Part shown: in pieces, positions 41,421-52,252 of the stretch
How the letters are laid out: each line of letters begins with the position of its first letter
Position numbering within the stretch: position 1 is the stretch's first letter
Origin: Yarrowia lipolytica
Lineage: Eukaryota > Ascomycota > Dipodascomycetes > Dipodascales
DNA: 64,000 bases
Reading direction: 5' to 3'
NCBI RefSeq assembly: GCF_001761485.1
Contig: NC_090770.1
Span: forward strand, 2,046,001 to 2,110,000
Notes under the pieces: model-generated
The model's input: the letters and a program-made list of their open reading frames with translations, nothing else
Databases searched by the model: none
Told to the model about the DNA's origin: nothing
Program-made: the position numbers and the translations under genes

Positions 41421-42632
41421 TTATTCGAGCTTTAGCCCCGCAAGATCATCTCCCAGAGACTCGATCTGTATTAGTTCAATCTCCTTATCAATGCTGGCAG
41501 TGGCAACGTAGCCATCACCAGCACTAATGCATCGCAATCTCGAACCTGCCACGTTTATCTTTCGCCACGTAGTCTGGTTGAGCAGTCGCACCGAGCCGTC
41601 GTCTCCAGCAATGGCGAGAGTCTTCTCGTCCAACCAACTAAGGCGTCCCAGACTGTACTTGTCTTGAGGAATCAAAGTAGGGAAGGAAACAACAGTGTCG
41701 TCAGACTTGACAATAATGACCCTTGCGTAGGGCGTATGGCTTGTGAGACAGGCAATCTCCTTGGTATCGTTGTTGTAGACCATGTCAAACACGGTGAATG
41801 AGTGGGGCATATAGTGGGCATCGACCAGAGGAATAGTTCTGAGCTTCTCCAATTGGTCGGAGAGAAGTTGAATCGAGGTACAGTCTTCTCGAGACACAGC
41901 CAGCCCATTACGAGTCCATGCAATCGCTGTGGGGTTAGTCAGTGAGTCAATGAACGCCACCTGTTCAAAGCCAACCTGCTTCGTGACCACCACCTTTTTA
42001 TCGAAGCCAATGGACGCAATCAGTCCATCTTCAGAAACAGAGATTCCTCCGACAAACCGAGAATGTGGCTTGAAACTGCTGGGTTTGTATTCTGAATCCA
42101 CCTGGACAATGGATCCATCCATGCATCCCACCAGAGTGGTGTTATTGGCTCCAGCAACGATGACTCGTCCTACAGCCGGTAAGGTGAGGTTCTTGACTTC
42201 CAGAAGAGTAGTATTGTAAAAGGTCAAGTTCTTGGTCGAATCTGTAGTGACAACTCTGCCACCGATGAGCTTTGTGTCCACAATCATGTTTTTCGACTTG
42301 GTTGACAGCACAGTCAGGGTGACGTCTTCCTCCGTGACTACATTGTCGTCTTTCTGTTCCTTTTTCGGCAGGTAGGTCATCAATCTGGGTTAGAAAAGGC
42401 AGAGAAAGGATGTACGCCACGAGAGGACAACATCGGGTTTGTCACTTGAAAGCACTATTTCGTCTATATCGTACTCACTCTTCAATGGTGACAGGTTCAT
42501 CTTTGATATCACACTCCTCTTCAAAAGCAGCCAGGGTCTGGGTTAGTATCAAAGGGAGAACGATTGCGCCGTCGCATCACTCACATTGGTGTATCCCTTA
42601 TCTTGGAGGTATTTGGCAATTAATCCATCCAT
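41421..42632 (-). CDS. LisH and WD40-repeat protein (two introns)
   Basis: Joined from 42632-42585, 42537-42479 and 42384-41421, giving 356 residues. Exons 1 and 2 build a LisH dimerisation motif (LIAKYLQDKGYTNTLAAFEEEC, residues 4-25) that is lost if only the long exon is read. The remainder is a seven-bladed beta-propeller-like WD40 region with weak repeats, for example FVGGISVSEDGLIASIGFDKKVVV and LSWLDEKTLAIAGDDGSVRLLNQTTWRKI. LisH-WD40 proteins serve as scaffolds in chromatin, cytoskeletal or ubiquitin-ligase complexes; I cannot assign this one. Splice donors are both GTGAGT, the ends ACTAACCCAG and TCTAACCCAG, and the phases match. The gene converges with Mbp1. Confidence 0.75.
42385..42478 (-). 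other. second intron of the LisH-WD40 gene
   Basis: 94 bases, GTGAGT to TCTAACCCAG. The split codon GA plus A gives Glu before LMTYLPKK. Confidence 0.82.
42538..42584 (-). other. first intron of the LisH-WD40 gene
   Basis: 47 bases, GTGAGT to ACTAACCCAG, splitting the LisH motif between YTN and TLAAF. It is close to the lower size limit for a yeast intron. Confidence 0.82.
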
Positions 42633-42949
42633 GTTGTATGTAATCAGAAAAGGTCTAACCGTCACCAAGCTGCATGCCGTGATCTGGGTATTAGTAAAGT
42701 TTATCTAACCTGGAGTACCAACGTCAAGTAATCAGATTAAGAGTGCAATAAGTACGCAATCATGGTCACAACTACGGTACAGTACGCATCCAGTACATAC
42801 AGCAATAGTACATAGTTGTACACAACAGTAACTACATTAAAATACACAGCCATAGTACAGTGTGAACACTACCGACATTCTCATTCTGTCCAAGTTTCAA
42901 TAATTTTATTATCACCATACCCTTACCAGTCTCCCTTAAAATACAATTG
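42633..42949. other. short intergenic region with GTAC words
   Basis: 317 bases between the LisH-WD40 start and the 3' end of the NCBP3-like gene. It contains a run of GTACAGTACGCATCCAGTAC-type words at about 42776-42840. Confidence 0.5.
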
Positions 42950-44164
42950 TTAGCCAAACAGCTCATGGGCCCGTCGTCGGCCTCCTCCTCTTCGACGTCC
43001 GCCCTTGTCTCTCTCATCTCGAGGCTGGAACCGTGACGCCAGATCCTTGTTGTCTTCTCCGTCCATGTCAGTATCGAGTCTGGAGGCGATATCCTGTGAA
43101 GCATCGTCCCGTCGTCTCTCTCGTTTTTGGTTTTCTCTCTGTCGCGAAGACCGGCTCTCTCTAGGAAGATCCAGCCGTGTTCGGATATCCTGATCGTCGA
43201 CATCCATCCGGTCGCCTTTTCTCCAGGGCGAGGTCGATCGATCTCGTCTGTTTCTGTTTCTGTTTCTGTCGCCCTCCCGCATTCGAGAGACTGGCGACAG
43301 GGACCGGTTGTCACGGCTGTCTCTGTCATTGCCCCATCTTCCTTCAAACAGGTCGGCCACGCCTCGCTGCTCTCGTCGCATCTCAATATCCTCAATGAGC
43401 GAGGGGTCCTTCTCCCACCGACCTATGTCCCGGTCTCGACGTCGAATAGGCGGAGGAGACCGTCGACCTCTGCTTCGTGACGACAATCTAATGAGATCTT
43501 CTTCATCCGACTCGTCATCGCGCTTGGTCACCGAAGGAAACAGATCCTCTCCATCAATTTCAGACCGGCCCGAAGGCTTGAGATTTCGACGTCGCTCAAG
43601 CACCTCATACGTATGAGCCTTGTCCTGGAACCGTCGGAAATCCTCCACCTTGGTCGGCTCGCCGTGGTACAGGTAGTACTTTGATTTCTGTCGGGCGTCA
43701 CGCGCCTTGACATCTGACTGGTAGCTCGTCCGCACTTGCAGTTGGACCTTGCCGTGATCTGCCTTGACAAAGGTTTTGGCTGCACGCTCCTGCTCGGGCT
43801 CAATAGAGTCTCCATCGTAGAACAACGACGGGTCCGTCATGGCCTGGAGCGCGTTTTGTGCATCAATGGCGTCCACAAAAACAATATTCACAGACGAATC
43901 GTCGACCCAGTCAATGTTGAATACGGAGGAGATGGAACACGTGCCCGACACGTAGCTCTTGACGTCCTTGTTCGACATTTCGTTGACTCCTCGCAAGTTG
44001 ACAGCCTCTTCTCGGAGAATGGGGCCCGAGAGCAAAATGTCCTCGTCCTCAGGGTTGCCGCGAGGCTCTGCGGCGATGGAGACGGGCTCGACGTCCATTT
44101 CGATTTCGTCGGCCACGATGGGGGCCACCGCGCCGCCGTCATCCAGTACGATCTCCGCGTCCAT
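42950..44164 (-). CDS. NCBP3-like RNA-binding protein
   Basis: 404 residues. An acidic N-terminus is followed by the block NLRGVNEMSNKDVKSYVSG ... NIDWVDDSSVNIVFVDAIDAQNALQAM (about residues 58-112). This is the degenerate RRM of nuclear cap-binding subunit 3, in which the I(E/D)W(I/L)DD(S/T)S.N(I/V) sequence is the most conserved part. The C-terminal half is Arg/Asp/Glu-rich and disordered with RS and RD dipeptides and an RGG-like end (GGRRRGGGRRR). NCBP3 in animals binds NCBP1 and the exon-junction complex and helps mRNA export; a like role here is inference. The start is the ATG at 44164. The frame continues to a TTG at 44197 only. Confidence 0.68.
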   Translation of the reverse strand: MDAEIVLDDGGAVAPIVADEIEMDVEPVSIAAEPRGNPEDEDILLSGPILREEAVNLRGVNEMSNKDVKSYVSGTCSISSVFNIDWVDDSSVNIVFVDAIDAQNALQAMTDPSLFYDGDSIEPEQERAAKTFVKADHGKVQLQVRTSYQSDVKARDARQKSKYYLYHGEPTKVEDFRRFQDKAHTYEVLERRRNLKPSGRSEIDGEDLFPSVTKRDDESDEEDLIRLSSRSRGRRSPPPIRRRDRDIGRWEKDPSLIEDIEMRREQRGVADLFEGRWGNDRDSRDNRSLSPVSRMREGDRNRNRNRRDRSTSPWRKGDRMDVDDQDIRTRLDLPRESRSSRQRENQKRERRRDDASQDIASRLDTDMDGEDNKDLASRFQPRDERDKGGRRRGGGRRRAHELFG

Positions 44165-47100
44165 TTGTGTGTGATGCCGGTTTCTGGTGATGTTCAACGT
44201 GAAGTTTCACACTAAGGTTTGGGGTGAGTGTGAGTGGTTTGGGGCTGCCATTTGTTGTACAACTGCTACTGGGGCTACAAGGCACTGTAAGCCATGTGTC
44301 ATACTAGTGCACGTGAAGTCGATTTTGGTCTTTGGTTCTGTACATGAGCTTGTACGAGCAATTACAGATGCCAAAGTGTCTGATGTAGACAACGACAAAT
44401 GTTGATTATTATTATACTGTCAATGGGGTGATGAAGTTACCCGGCCGACGCTAAAACATGAGCTTTGTGAGCGTTCCGGGGGTAGGATTTTTAGGTTGTC
44501 GGGAGTCTTAACTAAGTACAGGGTCAAGTATAAGAACAATTAGTCTCAACTAAAGATGCGAGAATAGTTGCGTTTTTTATTTTTTTTGGGAGAAGACAAC
44601 CTCGGTTTGAGGATGATGTCTTAGCGCGACAGCCATGAAAGGGGCGTGATAATGACGTGAATACGACAACTCCAACGTAAATGAGCCGCAAATGAGCCTG
44701 ATTAGTAAGCCAGTCTATATCGAGTCATCATCGCACAGTCGCCATCATACGGTCGCCATCAGGTTGACAGAATAAATACCACGAATGCATACCACGAGTA
44801 CATAGTATACGTACAATATACTGTACTTGCGACCAGCTGGCTACTCTATCCCCATCTCGCCATTAATCGACGCCTTGAGCGATTTCGGTTCTGTTGATAC
44901 TTGGGTAAGACACCGTCAAAGTAGAACAATTCGCTGCCAAGAAAGGAACGAGACATGTCCAGAAGTGGGAACGAGACACCATTGCCATCCTGCAAATCTA
45001 TATGGATATATTTCGTCGCCTCCGTTACGATACAGTTGCCTATCAATAGCTGCGTCTCTTAGCATGGTTTCATTTCGGCAATCCCTAACAGCCTTGCGAG
45101 GGTTGGTGAGTGTGTCTAAGCTGTCCGTAATTTGGAGTTCGAGTAGAGAGCCTGTATTTGAAGTGTGAATGATTGGATAGTAACGCGTGGCACACCTTCC
45201 TTCATTCACGTGACTACGATGATACCTGTTACGGCGTTCATTTCTGTCCTCGATGTCGCTTTCTCCGCTGGCTATCGTATCGGACATCCACTTGTAGTCT
45301 GTCCGACTTCATGCAGCCCCGTTACAGGGAACACGGCGAGACCCTACAACAGCTACCGGTACGAGAACGTGTGTTTGCTTTCGGCAACTTGAGCCTACGT
45401 TTCACATGCACGCTAACTCTACGTGTATTTTTCTGCGGGCTTTCAATGAAAGACATCTTGCCTTCAAGAGCAGAAAGCAGGCACCATAGCACCAGGCTTT
45501 GGTGGAAGAGGAAGCCGGTCTCTATTATGTATTGCTCCTAAACGATATATCCCATACGTGAAGAGTTAATCGAGTGGCGTAAAAGTGATGGTGGGGTCAC
45601 ACAATATTCCAATAGTACATACCGTAGCAGGACGTCCTACTGGCGGTACACTGGTGTATGCAAGATGGTTGATCTTACCCTGTTGCCATGAAGCCGCTCC
45701 TGCCTCTACAAGTACAGTAATAGTCATTTTTCCGGGATTGGCGATCTCAGCTACAAGTACAAGTAGTGTACTCGTACCTACAGCGTCTCCAAAATATACC
45801 TGTCCACACTAAAGCGGTCAAGTGTAATCGAGATACAACCTCCTTTTTCAAACAACATTTTCGATTGGGTTTCAAACACTATGAGTATTATTTGAACGAG
45901 TAATCGAGTAAAAAGTTGTAACAAGTAGGTTCGGGACATCATTACGGCTAACGGAAGCCGGAAGTGACCAAAGGAGAAGCTATCTCCCCTTCCATTAAAG
46001 TAGAAAATAGTTGGTTCACCGGAAAAAGGTGGTTAACATTTGGATCCGGGGTAAAAGCGGCCACAATCAACACGCACACATCCCATACTGTAGTGTACTG
46101 GTAGCAACCTACTTATAGCAAACCATACCCCTTGGTTTGGTTAGCACGTCTTCAATTTACACCCTATAGACGACTGGCGCTATGATAAACAAATGCTATA
46201 AGCCGCTTCTTGGCGTGGACAGGAGACCGGAGGAAGCAGACGGGGTCACTAGCACCTATCGTCGCGTACAATACGGCTCTCTGAGACACTGATCAGCTCC
46301 AAAGGGTAATACGACGCCGGTCTTAGGCGTTCAAGGACAAAGGTGCATTCCAGGGCTGGGGGATCATGGAACCAACCTAACCGACACTTAAAACCGAACT
46401 AATGGAGCTGGTGCAGAGGACATGCCACTAACAGCCGACTAGTGTGCGTTTTTTCGATTGTAGTGAAGCAACTCGTAAGATTTAGTGCGGTCTAGAACGT
46501 GAGAAGGCGAGCTATTTCGATAGAGCTTGGTACTGTCGGTCGCCAGTATCACGACGACTCGTGAAGCTCCGTTCCATCATTGACAATAGCAGCTTTGGGC
46601 AAGTACGAGTGTCCGTGAAAGTAGCTGCAACAGTCAGAAGGAAGAGGTACGAGCCATACATGAGAGCCGCCGTCCTTTGTTCTGCCCTCCGTGGTCTAGC
46701 GTCGATCCAACGTTACTTTTGCCAAAGTTTCGCCTCCGTAGAAAATCTGACAATCAGAGTGTCCGCAACAGGAAGAAAAGGGGCCATATGACGTAGGGTT
46801 AGGAGAATGCCTGAGACATGACTGGATGAGTGTGGGTGTCGGTAAATGGACATGTCGTTTGAGATGTGGATTAAAAACATCCTTTTGTGGCAAGTAATAG
46901 TCCCCTCTTGCCATATCGTTGAAAGCCGTCATCATTGGAGCACCCGTTTAGGTGCGATACTTGCTGTTGCATCCCTCCACCATGTTATGCGTGCCAACTG
47001 TTTCTCCCACAGTCTTCACGAATACGTGATCTAAAAGTGTCTTCGAAGTTTATCAGATCTAGGTTGAAAGTCTTTTTTTGGCCCTCAATGGTAACCGGCA

Positions 47101-47721
47101 GCTCAATCCAGCGATGTGGTGCAGTACGAGTACAAGGAATGCTGGCAATTGATTTCCACGGATATAGACCCGATCAAGACGAAAGCGAGACTGGTCAGCT
47201 GACTGCCTGAGATTTCCCGCCTAGTAAAAGTATGGTATTACAGCCCAATTAATAAAACAGCCATGCCAAACACAAAATTGCAAAGATACTATTAATTACA
47301 GGAGCTACAAAAAGTAGCTGAAGGATACGACAGCCAACATCGGAGGGGCTCCTAGTGTTCGAAAGTGGGTGAAAAAAGGGACAATGCAACCGCACACCCC
47401 CCATCACGACACTCCCCACCCTCGATCCGGCTTTCCAGCGGGATAAGAGCGTATTTTACCTGCCTCCCCTATGTCCTCCGTTGAGCTAAACACCTTATAC
47501 GTATTAGTGATGTGCATGCATGCACCCGATCGTGTCTTGTCTTGAGCTAACACTTGTGTCAAACAACTCAAAAGTCACTCACGTAATCTCACCCACAAAC
47601 CGACTTGGACTCTCTCTTAAAACATCCACAGCAGACGTCAATCTTCCCCACTCACACAGTAGATCACTCACAATACACACCACTCACAATACACATACCA
47701 CTCACAACGCCACCCTCCACC
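44165..47721. other. 3.5 kb intergenic region
   Basis: No supported gene between the NCBP3-like and LOV protein genes. It contains GTAC-type words (44796-44830, 45705-45720, 45751-45780). An ATG frame at 45064 runs into GTGAGT at 45106 but has no plausible second exon. The last 70 bases, before the LOV ATG, carry repeated CACTCACAATACACA words. Confidence 0.5.
47648..47715 (+). repeat. imperfect CACTCACAATACACA repeats in the LOV gene leader
   Basis: Four imperfect copies of ACTCACA with AATACACA spacers lie directly before the ATG at 47722. They are probably part of the mRNA leader. Confidence 0.6.
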
Positions 47722-49854
47722 ATGTCTGCAGACCACCAATACCAACAAGCCGGGCAGGAAATCAACAGAGAGGGAGAAGCAGGTGTAGGAGACGACCTCA
47801 GCAACATGAGAAGTCTGTACCAAACAATAAACGACGACAAGGATATCATGACGTCCTCGGGACTGCCGCCGGGAAAAGACAACATTCAGCATTCTCTCAA
47901 CATTCTGCGAGCAGCACAAAGCCATCTGAAAGAAACCGGCTCCGTCAAGGGAGTCTACTCCTCTTCAGGCTTCGACATCGTGTCACTACTATACCAGGTT
48001 ATCAACCGAAAGAACCCGCAGGTCGATATCGGACCGGTTGATCTCTCATGCTCTTTCCTTGTCACCGATGTCTCCACCGACGACAACCACATTGTGTACA
48101 TGAGCGGCGCATTTGAGCAGCTCACAGGTTACCCTGAGGCATATATCATCAACCAAAATTGCCGATTCCTACAGAATCCCCAGGGCGCACCACGACCCGC
48201 CGAAGCAGGTTTCACCGACGCTGCCTCCGTCTTCGCTCTTCGAAAGGCCATCACAAACGGGAACGAGGTCCAGGTCCCATTACTCAACTACAAGCGAGGA
48301 GGCGAGTCCTTCGTCAACATGGTTACTTGCATCCCTCTGTTCCTCGACAAGGCCGACAAGGATCGAGTCACCCACTTCATCGGTTTCCAGATGGACCTCA
48401 ACCAGTACCCGGACGCCATTCTGCAGCGAATGCTCAACGGAAGTTACACCATGAATTACCGTCTGTCTTCAATTCCCCGACAACCGCGAGTCATTAAACC
48501 CGCCTCGCCTGCAGGCGTGGATATCATGTCTACCATCACATCCACAGATCCTCTATCCACCGAGGAGCTGGTGCAGCGATTCCTTTACCATACCTCCGCA
48601 GATACCATCATGACTGTGTCGCTCAAGGGCCAGATCGTGCAGGTTTCACCTGCCGTGTACGCCCAACTCGAATACACCCCCGAGGAGGTCGTTGGACTGT
48701 CTCTGGCAGACTTCATCCACCCTTCCGACGTCACTGTGGTTCTTCGAGAGCTGCGAGAGATTCCCGTCACCAAGACACTCTCTACATTATTCCGAATCCG
48801 AACCAAGCGATCGGGATACATCTGGATGGATGCCCATGGAAAGATTAACGGCGGTTTCAAGCGAATGACTCACTGTGTGGTTTTCACATTGCGACATCGA
48901 CCCGTATCCGGACTGCCCCTCAAGGTTGTTCTAGAGTCTTTCGACAAGAACGTTATTGACACTAAGCCCAACAGCGAGGCTCTCGACATGGACCCCTCTC
49001 CTTCTTCTTCCGAGGGAGCCACAGCTATCGGAAACTTCAAGCGAAAGAAGTTTTCTGTGCTGCCTAAGGAATCTATTATGCCCATGGACCTGTGGCTTCG
49101 AGTCTCTCACAACGGACTGATTCTATACACAGCTCGTACAGTCCAGTACCTGTATGGATACAAAGACATGACCAGTCAGCGACTCCAGACCTTCCTGGAG
49201 GATGGCCCAGCTTGGGACGAGCTCATGGAAGTGGTTGGTTCTACTAGACGTATCACCACCGCCTTCCTGCGTCTCAAGAATGCCTCTGGCTTCTCAGTCA
49301 TCTCTCGAGCGATCATCTATCCTGGCGAGATCTTTGGCGGCAAGCTGGTCGACGCTTCTGTACAACTCACCCCTCTTTCAGAGTCTTCGGCTCCTCTGAT
49401 TGAGAAGATGGGTCTACAGAAGTTTGGCAACATCAAGTACAAGCACGGTCCCTGCCAAGAAGCCTTTTCCCTCCACCAGGACTCTATCATCGGTAAGCGA
49501 CAGGAGAGTGTCGAGCCGGAACACGCACCTAAACGAGGCCCCAGCAGTGTTTCTTCCGCCTCCACGACCTCTTCTGCCGCCGCAGCAGCACATGTCCCCT
49601 CCCCTCCTTCTGCATCTTCTCAAGCCTCCAATGCTGCTGCTACCATGATTACTCCCCAAGGTTCTTCCGTTGGTCGTTCTTCTGCCTCTGCGTCTTCTGC
49701 CGACTCAGACTCTTTCTATAGGACTACCGATGCAAACCTGTTATCCATGGTTGGTCCTTCGCGAGTCAACGGCTGGCAGTTTGAGCACAACCAGCTGCAA
49801 GTTGGCAACAAGAAGCTGGCCGAACAGCTTCTTTCTCGAGTTTCTGTCAAATAA
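47722..49854 (+). CDS. LOV-PAS-PAS protein, White Collar-1-like without zinc finger
   Basis: 710 residues. The LOV domain is at about 108-228. It has NQNCRFLQ with the photo-adduct Cys147, Arg148 and Gln151, then LLNYKRGGESFVN with Asn189 and Asn199, then FIGFQMDL with Gln223. These are the residues that bind flavin and form the light adduct in WC-1, Vivid and plant phototropins. The longer loop after NCRFLQ (NPQGAPRPAEAGFTDAAS) is the WC-1/VVD type. PAS-B lies at about 286-395 (QVSPAVYAQLEYTPEEVVGLSLADFIHP) and a third PAS at about 452-555. The tail is Ser/Ala-rich. No GATA zinc finger follows, unlike Neurospora WC-1; some basidiomycete WC-1 proteins also lack it. DNA binding would need a WC-2-like partner, which is not in this window. 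The start is the ATG at 47722; upstream the frame is open only to a TTG. Confidence 0.82.
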   Translation: MSADHQYQQAGQEINREGEAGVGDDLSNMRSLYQTINDDKDIMTSSGLPPGKDNIQHSLNILRAAQSHLKETGSVKGVYSSSGFDIVSLLYQVINRKNPQVDIGPVDLSCSFLVTDVSTDDNHIVYMSGAFEQLTGYPEAYIINQNCRFLQNPQGAPRPAEAGFTDAASVFALRKAITNGNEVQVPLLNYKRGGESFVNMVTCIPLFLDKADKDRVTHFIGFQMDLNQYPDAILQRMLNGSYTMNYRLSSIPRQPRVIKPASPAGVDIMSTITSTDPLSTEELVQRFLYHTSADTIMTVSLKGQIVQVSPAVYAQLEYTPEEVVGLSLADFIHPSDVTVVLRELREIPVTKTLSTLFRIRTKRSGYIWMDAHGKINGGFKRMTHCVVFTLRHRPVSGLPLKVVLESFDKNVIDTKPNSEALDMDPSPSSSEGATAIGNFKRKKFSVLPKESIMPMDLWLRVSHNGLILYTARTVQYLYGYKDMTSQRLQTFLEDGPAWDELMEVVGSTRRITTAFLRLKNASGFSVISRAIIYPGEIFGGKLVDASVQLTPLSESSAPLIEKMGLQKFGNIKYKHGPCQEAFSLHQDSIIGKRQESVEPEHAPKRGPSSVSSASTTSSAAAAAHVPSPPSASSQASNAAATMITPQGSSVGRSSASASSADSDSFYRTTDANLLSMVGPSRVNGWQFEHNQLQVGNKKLAEQLLSRVSVK

Positions 49855-50057
49855 CCCTAATGACGAAGCTATGATTTATATATATTGGGTAATACAAATG
49901 GTTATTGTACAAATTTTTTTTTAGAGATCGGCGATTTCAAGACTATATTAATGGACATAAACGTATACCGTACCCCACAGATGCTTACAGTACGAGCACG
50001 AGTGTTAATCATTCATTCACGTGTTTTATCAGAGTTAAGCTGCACTGTCATTGATAC

Positions 50058-50507
50058 TTAGATCTTGTCAACGTGAAAGGTGATGACTTGTTTGGTTATA
50101 CACCTGGAGATGTTGGGATCCTTGGTGGCAAAGATGGTGGCTTGGGCGGGACCAGGAACACAGTAGTAGTACTCCTTGGGGCCGTCATGCAATTCGAAAG
50201 TTCCGTCAGCAGAAATATCGAAAGAGGAACCAATCTGGGTGCCCCCCGTGGTACTGGTTGTGAAATAATCCATGAAAGAATCGTGGGCAATGAGACGGCC
50301 CTCGACCGAGAAGGTGTTGTTCTCGTGCTCGGTGATGGTGATGGGCTCGCCGTATCCAGAGGCAAAGAGGGTCACTCCGCTGTCAGAAATGGGGTAAAGG
50401 GTTTCATCGACACGCTCAGATCCGACCTTCTTGTAGGTCAGTTTGTACTTGTCTCCGACCGTAGCCAGAGCGGCGGTGGCCATGGTGATGATGGTGAGGA
50501 ACTTCAT
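50058..50507 (-). CDS. small secreted protein
   Basis: 149 residues. The first 16 or so (MKFLTIITMATAALAT) form a signal peptide, and there is no membrane anchor or GPI signal. The rest is beta-rich with one N-glycosylation sequon (NNT), two Cys that could pair (in YYCVPG and SRCITK) and repeated acidic/Tyr patches. I do not recognise the family; it may be one of the lineage-specific small cell-wall or culture-medium proteins of this group. The TATATATAAA box at 50565-50574 (minus strand) and the strong leader suggest high expression. It converges with the LOV gene 203 bases away. Confidence 0.65.
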   Translation of the reverse strand: MKFLTIITMATAALATVGDKYKLTYKKVGSERVDETLYPISDSGVTLFASGYGEPITITEHENNTFSVEGRLIAHDSFMDYFTTSTTGGTQIGSSFDISADGTFELHDGPKEYYYCVPGPAQATIFATKDPNISRCITKQVITFHVDKI

Positions 50508-52252
50508 AATGGTGGTGTTTTGCAGAGAAAGATGAAAGATTTTAAGCTGGTTGGGTGAAAGGCCTTTATATATAGATGTTCTTCATGAACGGAAACGATT
50601 GTGGACATTTATTGAGACAGTACTTGTAATTGTTCTCTGAAACCTCACTCATCTTTGATAGCCGCCGTGTCTCAGGTACCACCTGCATCGAACTGTATAG
50701 AGTTTCGACAAATAACTTATCAGATGGATTTTAGGGGGAGTGGACTGTAGAGATCGCATATAGCGAAATAGATATATTCACAAGGAGCTAGAAATTGCCA
50801 ATGTTGCGTTATTGCGGTTTGTTACTCATATTTATCTTAGTACATCCTCCTTCTCTCAACTCGCCCACATCCTCTTGTGTTCTTAGTTAACCGCGCTCAC
50901 TTCGAGTGCATACGCCAAGATCGCAGATCGGCCAACCTGCACTACGACATGGAAGCTCAGTCTGTGTGAGCAAGAGACGGTAGTGGGTAGAAAGAGCGCT
51001 TCCATGACTTATTTCATTCCACCGGTCCCGTAAAATGGCTTCACTTTGTGTTTAAATGTAGCGTGACAGCCTTACTGCGATCTCCGTGCCGGTTGAACAG
51101 CAGCTGTTCCTGAACTATACCTACCTCGAATTTTGGAAGTGACTGGAGTCCATAAATGAACGACAATTCCGCCGCAAAAGGCTCCTACTTTGGATCCACG
51201 AGGCCACGAGCAGTTTCAAGTTTATGTAGCAACTCCTCCGTGCCTGACACCAAGGGTTTACTGTACGAGTAGCTCGGTGGACATTGTTCATACTGTACCG
51301 TGTAATTATGTACATACATACTAATGTCCTCGCAGACGGCTGTTGATACAGGCTACAGGGGAATTGTTTGATAATGCCATTTAGATAATTTGGGCAGGAA
51401 GGTCTTTGCAGTTCTTTTGGAGCTTTTCCAGCCCAACAGCGTCTGATAATGTTGTAGCTGGTTCTCAATTGCGCTCAAAAATTCCTGTCTTCCCACAAAA
51501 TCCTAACTAAATCGCCAGTATTTTCTTTACCAGCGTCTCTCTTTTGTCCAGTTCGTCCAGCTCCCTTGAAAGACTGACTGAGTACACAATCGGTTCTTAC
51601 TACACCAACCCTCCTCAAACCCCGAAAAACTCCAAATCAGCACCTCGGCGGTTAGTCCCGAAACCACTCACCGTGCCTTGTTCCTCCTGACGTCATGTAC
51701 CACGAGTCAAATGAATGGTGGAGGCTGCGCAATTACTGTAAGTTTAACATGCCAAGCTAGCTATCAATAATATCGCGATGGAATTACAAGTCCGATAATA
51801 CCGAGTGACTAGAGAACTTCTCAAACTCCTCCTTCTATTACATAGCTCAGGAGAAACACTTCCGCCATCCTCAAATCAACCCACGAACACGTCTCTTGCA
51901 AGTCCGCAATTACTTTGTTGAACTCTGTGGTGGCCACCGGCTTATTGTTATGCAGAGCCTAAGCCCCCACCTGAACCCTAAGATGGTTGCTATGAGATAT
52001 GGATGCTGCGACTGCGGTAAAAATGACAATTGAATCAAGGGGCGCAGATTGGTTATCTCAATTGCTCTTGCAGGTACACAAGGAGCAGTTTGGTTGCTTC
52101 AATTGATAAATGTGACCTGTTGTGCTCCTCTGTGGTGCCATCCAGTGCTCACTCCATACAGAGCACGTGGGCATAAAGTCTAGATTTCATTTCATTTCAG
52201 AAATGCATATACATAAATCAAATCAGAAATAATTTATTCAAGAATAATTAGT
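50508..52252. other. intergenic region without recognisable genes
   Basis: 1.7 kb between the secreted protein promoter and the 3' end of the GH76 gene. It has a TATA box at 50565-50574, a CRE-type palindrome TGACGTCA at 51688-51695 and GTAC words near 51292-51320. No gene is supported. Confidence 0.5.

Noticed and set aside
45064-45111. ATG frame running into GTGAGT as a possible first exon
   Set aside because: The nearest acceptor-like CTAACAG is about 1.3 kb away and leads into no long frame.
44165-47721. Search for transposon or repeat-element remnants in the 3.5 kb spacer
   Set aside because: No terminal repeats, target duplications or element-type protein similarity could be recognised by eye.
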